23,828 nt of DNA from an uncultured Alphaproteobacteria bacterium (GTDB lineage: Bacteria > Pseudomonadota > Alphaproteobacteria > Rickettsiales > UBA1997). Under the pieces are notes generated by a model. The model was given only the letters and a program-made list of their open reading frames with translations, had not been told where the DNA came from and made no database searches. A program made the translations under genes and the position numbers. Positions 21,292 to 23,828 of this stretch are shown here, piece after piece. The DNA lies in assembly GCA_903849835.1 (NCBI GenBank), contig CAINKA010000135.1, forward strand, positions 1 to 23,828. The letters run 5' to 3'. The number at the start of each line of letters is the position of its first letter. Position 1 is the stretch's first letter.

Positions 21292-22890
21292 ATGAAGAAA
21301 ATTTTATCTTTATTGCTGATTTTTCCGCTGATTTTAGTTTCACTTTCCTGCTCTCAAGGAAAGTTTGATCCATTCGATGAACAAGCTGGGCTTAGCGTTT
21401 CAAATCTAAAAGATGGCGTGATGAAAAACGTCGCGGAAGAAAAAAAATTAGCAAAATCTGAGAAAGAAAAAAGCGAAGCTCCAATTCCAAGCGCTTCAAA
21501 ATTAATCATGGCTCCACCTCCTCCGGCAATTGGCGGAGAAAAAACAGTTTCTTTTTCCGTTACTGATCAAGTGCCTTTGAAGGACGTGTTGATTGAGCTC
21601 GGACGCATGGCGCAAATCGATGTCGATCTTGATCCAAACATTTCTGGCGGCGTAATTTTAAACGCAAAAAATCGCCCGCTAAAAGAAATTATCGATCGCA
21701 TCGCGAACTTGGGGAACCTTCGCTATTCCTATCAAAATGGTGTTTTGCATTTCGAGAAAGATACGCCATTCATGAAAAATTATTTCGTCGATTATTTATT
21801 CGGCGGATCTTTGTGGACTGATGTTGAAACTAACATCACCGCAATCCTCAAAACTGGCGCACCTTCTAGCTCTACGAGCTCCGATAGTTCAGATAAAAAT
21901 TCTTCTTCCGACAAAACTTCATCAGATAAAAATTCTTCCAAAACTGAAATCGCTTCATCTTTTACCTCCAACAAATCCGCCGGAATTATCTCGATTTACG
22001 CAACGGAAAAACAACATTCTTCAGTTACAAAATATTTGGCAGACGTTGAAAAAAGTGCATCGGCACAAGTTTTAATCGAAGCAAAAGTAGTCGAAGTAAA
22101 ATTGACCGATGTTTACAAAACTGGTGTTGATTGGAAAATGCTTGGCAAAGCAAACAATCTGACCACCACAAACGGATACACAGCTGGAGGACCTCTAAGC
22201 TATGTCGCAACAGAAGTTATGGGAGGAGACCTCACCGCCTCAATCAGCGCACTTGAAACATTCGGATCAACTCGAACACTTTCCAGTCCTCGTCTTCACG
22301 CCATCAACAATCAAAAAGCCACTTTAAATTTTGCTGATAAATTAGTTTATTTCACCGTCGTGCAAAGCCAAAGCTCAAGCTCGAACGGCACATCAACCTC
22401 GATCGTTGCGACCACAAAAACTTCCACAAAAAATGAAGAAAAAGTTGGCGTTCAACTCGACATCACGCCATCGATTAATTTGCGCACCAACGAAATCACG
22501 ATGAATATTCGCCCGCAACTTTCAGTGCGTAGCGAATGGGTGGTTGATCCTGCAAGCCCTACCGACAATAACGGAAAAGTTACGGTCGAAAATAAAGTTC
22601 CCGTCATCCAAACCAGAGACCTCACCACAATTGCCAAAATCCAAAGCGGAAATGTTTTTGTGATCGGCGGCTTGATGAAAGAAAGCACCAGCGACACTGA
22701 CAGCGGCATTCCATTCTTGGGAAGAGTTCCCATCATCGGATGGTTTTTTAAATCGGTCAGCAAAGATTCTTCAATCACAGAAACTGTGATTTTCATCAAA
22801 GCAACCATCGTCAAAAGTGGCAGCACAGCTGACAAAATTGACCGCGACATGCAAAATAAATTCGACACCAATAGACGAAAATTTTTCTAA
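21292..22890 (+). CDS. Type IV pilus/type II secretion-like secretin (MshL/PilQ-type)
   Basis: Secretins form outer-membrane rings for pili or protein export. The 532-residue protein starts with a signal peptide ending near C20 (LVSLSCSQG), a possible but not textbook lipobox. A linker rich in Lys/Glu is followed by a secretin/TonB N-terminal domain at about 85-155 (VSFSVTDQVPLKDVLIELG), a Ser/Asp/Lys-rich stretch at about 191-228 inside an N-domain, and the C-terminal secretin domain at about 325-510. That domain has STRTLSSPRLHAINNQKATL, VPVIQTRDLTTIAKIQSG, NVFVIGGLMKE and IPFLGRVPIIGWFF. The order suits MshL. No other pilus genes are in the window. Confidence 0.9.
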   Translation: MKKILSLLLIFPLILVSLSCSQGKFDPFDEQAGLSVSNLKDGVMKNVAEEKKLAKSEKEKSEAPIPSASKLIMAPPPPAIGGEKTVSFSVTDQVPLKDVLIELGRMAQIDVDLDPNISGGVILNAKNRPLKEIIDRIANLGNLRYSYQNGVLHFEKDTPFMKNYFVDYLFGGSLWTDVETNITAILKTGAPSSSTSSDSSDKNSSSDKTSSDKNSSKTEIASSFTSNKSAGIISIYATEKQHSSVTKYLADVEKSASAQVLIEAKVVEVKLTDVYKTGVDWKMLGKANNLTTTNGYTAGGPLSYVATEVMGGDLTASISALETFGSTRTLSSPRLHAINNQKATLNFADKLVYFTVVQSQSSSSNGTSTSIVATTKTSTKNEEKVGVQLDITPSINLRTNEITMNIRPQLSVRSEWVVDPASPTDNNGKVTVENKVPVIQTRDLTTIAKIQSGNVFVIGGLMKESTSDTDSGIPFLGRVPIIGWFFKSVSKDSSITETVIFIKATIVKSGSTADKIDRDMQNKFDTNRRKFF

Positions 22891-22914
22891 ATTCATTCAA
22901 TGCCCCAATACCAC

Positions 22915-22993
22915 AATGTCATGCTGAGCTTGTCGAAGCATGATTCTAGGCGCAGTGCCCCGAATCATGCTTCGACAAGCTCAGCATGACATT
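22915..22993. repeat. Long inverted repeat, family A copy 2
   Basis: Two perfect 32-base inverted arms (22915-22946 and 22962-22993) enclose a 15-base loop. The arm matches copy 1 except at its diverged bases. It starts 24 bases after the secretin stop and ends 24 bases before the permease start, so it may attenuate transcription between them. Confidence 0.95.
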
Positions 22994-23017
22994 TGTATTT
23001 AACTGACATACAAACTC

Positions 23018-23779
23018 ATGCTCTCCATCCTAAAATACATCCTCCTCAACGGCGTTAGAGATCGCCTTTACATCGGGCTCTTCATCACGCTCATCGCCGC
23101 ATTTTCAATCTCGATTTTTCTTGGCACCACCGCATTAACCGAGCAGCAACAAATGACTGCGGCATACATCGCGGGATCAAGCCGCGCAATACTCGCAGTA
23201 GGAATGATTTTATTCGTCTGCCTCAGCATCAGCCGCTCTTTCGAAAACAAAGAAGTCGAATTCATCATTTCAAAATCGATCTCGCGCGAGCAATTTATTT
23301 TGAGCTATTTGATCGGATTTCTTCTCACCGCTTTTTTAATTTTTATTCCGCTGAATTTAGCGATTTTGCTCGTCACAAATTCTAACAAATTCGGGCTTTT
23401 AATTTGGTCAGCAAGTTTGCTTTCGGAAATTTTAATCGTGATTTCTTTTTCACTTTTGGCCTCGCTAATTTTAAAAAATTCTTTTTCTGCGATCATGGCC
23501 TCGTTCGGCTTTTACATTATCTCGCGCCTGATGGGAGTTTTTGTGATGGCAATTAATTTGCCGGAAGATGTGGCTCAAGTAAAAAGTCATCTTCTCGGCA
23601 CTTCTCTAAAATTTCTTTCCGCGCTTTTTCCTCGCCTCGATTTATTCGGACAAAGCGAATGGTTGAATTACGGCATTTCCGATTTTGGAAACTTAAAAGT
23701 GATTTTGTGGCAATCGCTGATCTACATCCCGCTGATGATTTTCATGGCGTTCCACGATTTTAAGAAAAAACAATTTTGA
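23018..23779 (+). CDS. Six-helix membrane protein, likely ABC-2-type transporter permease
   Basis: The 253-residue protein has about six hydrophobic segments (roughly 17-37, 55-75, 96-119, 126-150, 156-179 and 227-245). A cytoplasmic loop after the second (FENKEVEFIISKSISREQF) is typical of ABC-2-like permeases, where E-x-R/K-rich loops contact the ATPase. No ATPase gene is adjacent in the window; it may lie beyond the right edge. No substrate can be inferred. It is flanked by two copies of the family A repeat, 24 bases before and 3 bases after. Confidence 0.75.
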   Translation: MLSILKYILLNGVRDRLYIGLFITLIAAFSISIFLGTTALTEQQQMTAAYIAGSSRAILAVGMILFVCLSISRSFENKEVEFIISKSISREQFILSYLIGFLLTAFLIFIPLNLAILLVTNSNKFGLLIWSASLLSEILIVISFSLLASLILKNSFSAIMASFGFYIISRLMGVFVMAINLPEDVAQVKSHLLGTSLKFLSALFPRLDLFGQSEWLNYGISDFGNLKVILWQSLIYIPLMIFMAFHDFKKKQF

Positions 23780-23782
23780 CCA

Positions 23783-23828
23783 AATGTCATGCTGAGCCTG
23801 TCGAAGCATGATTCTGGGCACCGAGCCA
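23783..23828. repeat. Inverted repeat, family A copy 3, cut by the window end
   Basis: The left arm (23783-23814) matches family A with one change from copy 2 (GAGCCTG for GAGCTTG). The second arm would lie past the window, so a full inverted repeat is inferred. It starts 3 bases after the permease stop. Confidence 0.85.

Overview
The window looks like chromosome from a low-GC alphaproteobacterium with a compact genome. The main clues are a fused IspD-IspF enzyme, an alphaproteobacterial-type Fur with no CxxC pairs, system I cytochrome c maturation genes (ccmD, ccmE), an HX4E-type PlsC, a stand-alone nuoF, and intergenic spaces filled with short palindromic repeats. Several features would suit a host-associated lineage such as a Rickettsiales or Holosporales relative: a Fic enzyme, a protein with a eukaryote-like IQ motif, and palindromes inserted in coding sequence. 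The homoserine kinase, MEP-pathway and IMP dehydrogenase genes argue against a strongly reduced parasite. I cannot name the species from the sequence.

Layout. Bases 1-1735 hold the end of an unknown gene, then prfB and nrdR on the minus strand, separated by a long inverted repeat. prfB needs the classic +1 frameshift. lpdA (1819-3303) follows, with an in-frame palindromic insert, then a secreted Ala/Lys-rich protein with its own promoter and terminator, tRNA-Thr, and plsC, which overlaps ccmE tail to tail. ccmD (38 codons) lies just upstream of ccmE. After tRNA-Phe comes a tight minus-strand operon, fur - HExxH metallopeptidase - thrB - pgeF, divergent from guaB. Next are priA and the IQ-motif gene (minus strand), then transaldolase, an AlbA_2/RecG-like ATP-binding regulator ending in an 11-bp tandem repeat, a DUF374 acyltransferase and a small membrane protein (plus strand). 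ispDF, a class II Fic protein and nuoF are on the minus strand. The window ends with an MshL/PilQ-type secretin and an ABC-2-like permease, the permease flanked by two copies of the same repeat.

The genes are mostly unrelated housekeeping functions: translation termination, dNTP regulation, 2-oxoacid dehydrogenase and complex I, lipid and isoprenoid synthesis, heme delivery, purine synthesis and replication restart. Points of most interest are the IQ-motif protein, the HExxH protein in the fur operon, the in-frame palindrome in LpdA, and at least three families of small repeats (32-bp-arm inverted repeats, 7-bp-period repeats, and GC-rich palindromes) that form gene ends and may act as terminators. 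No stretch of more than about 300 bases is without a gene.
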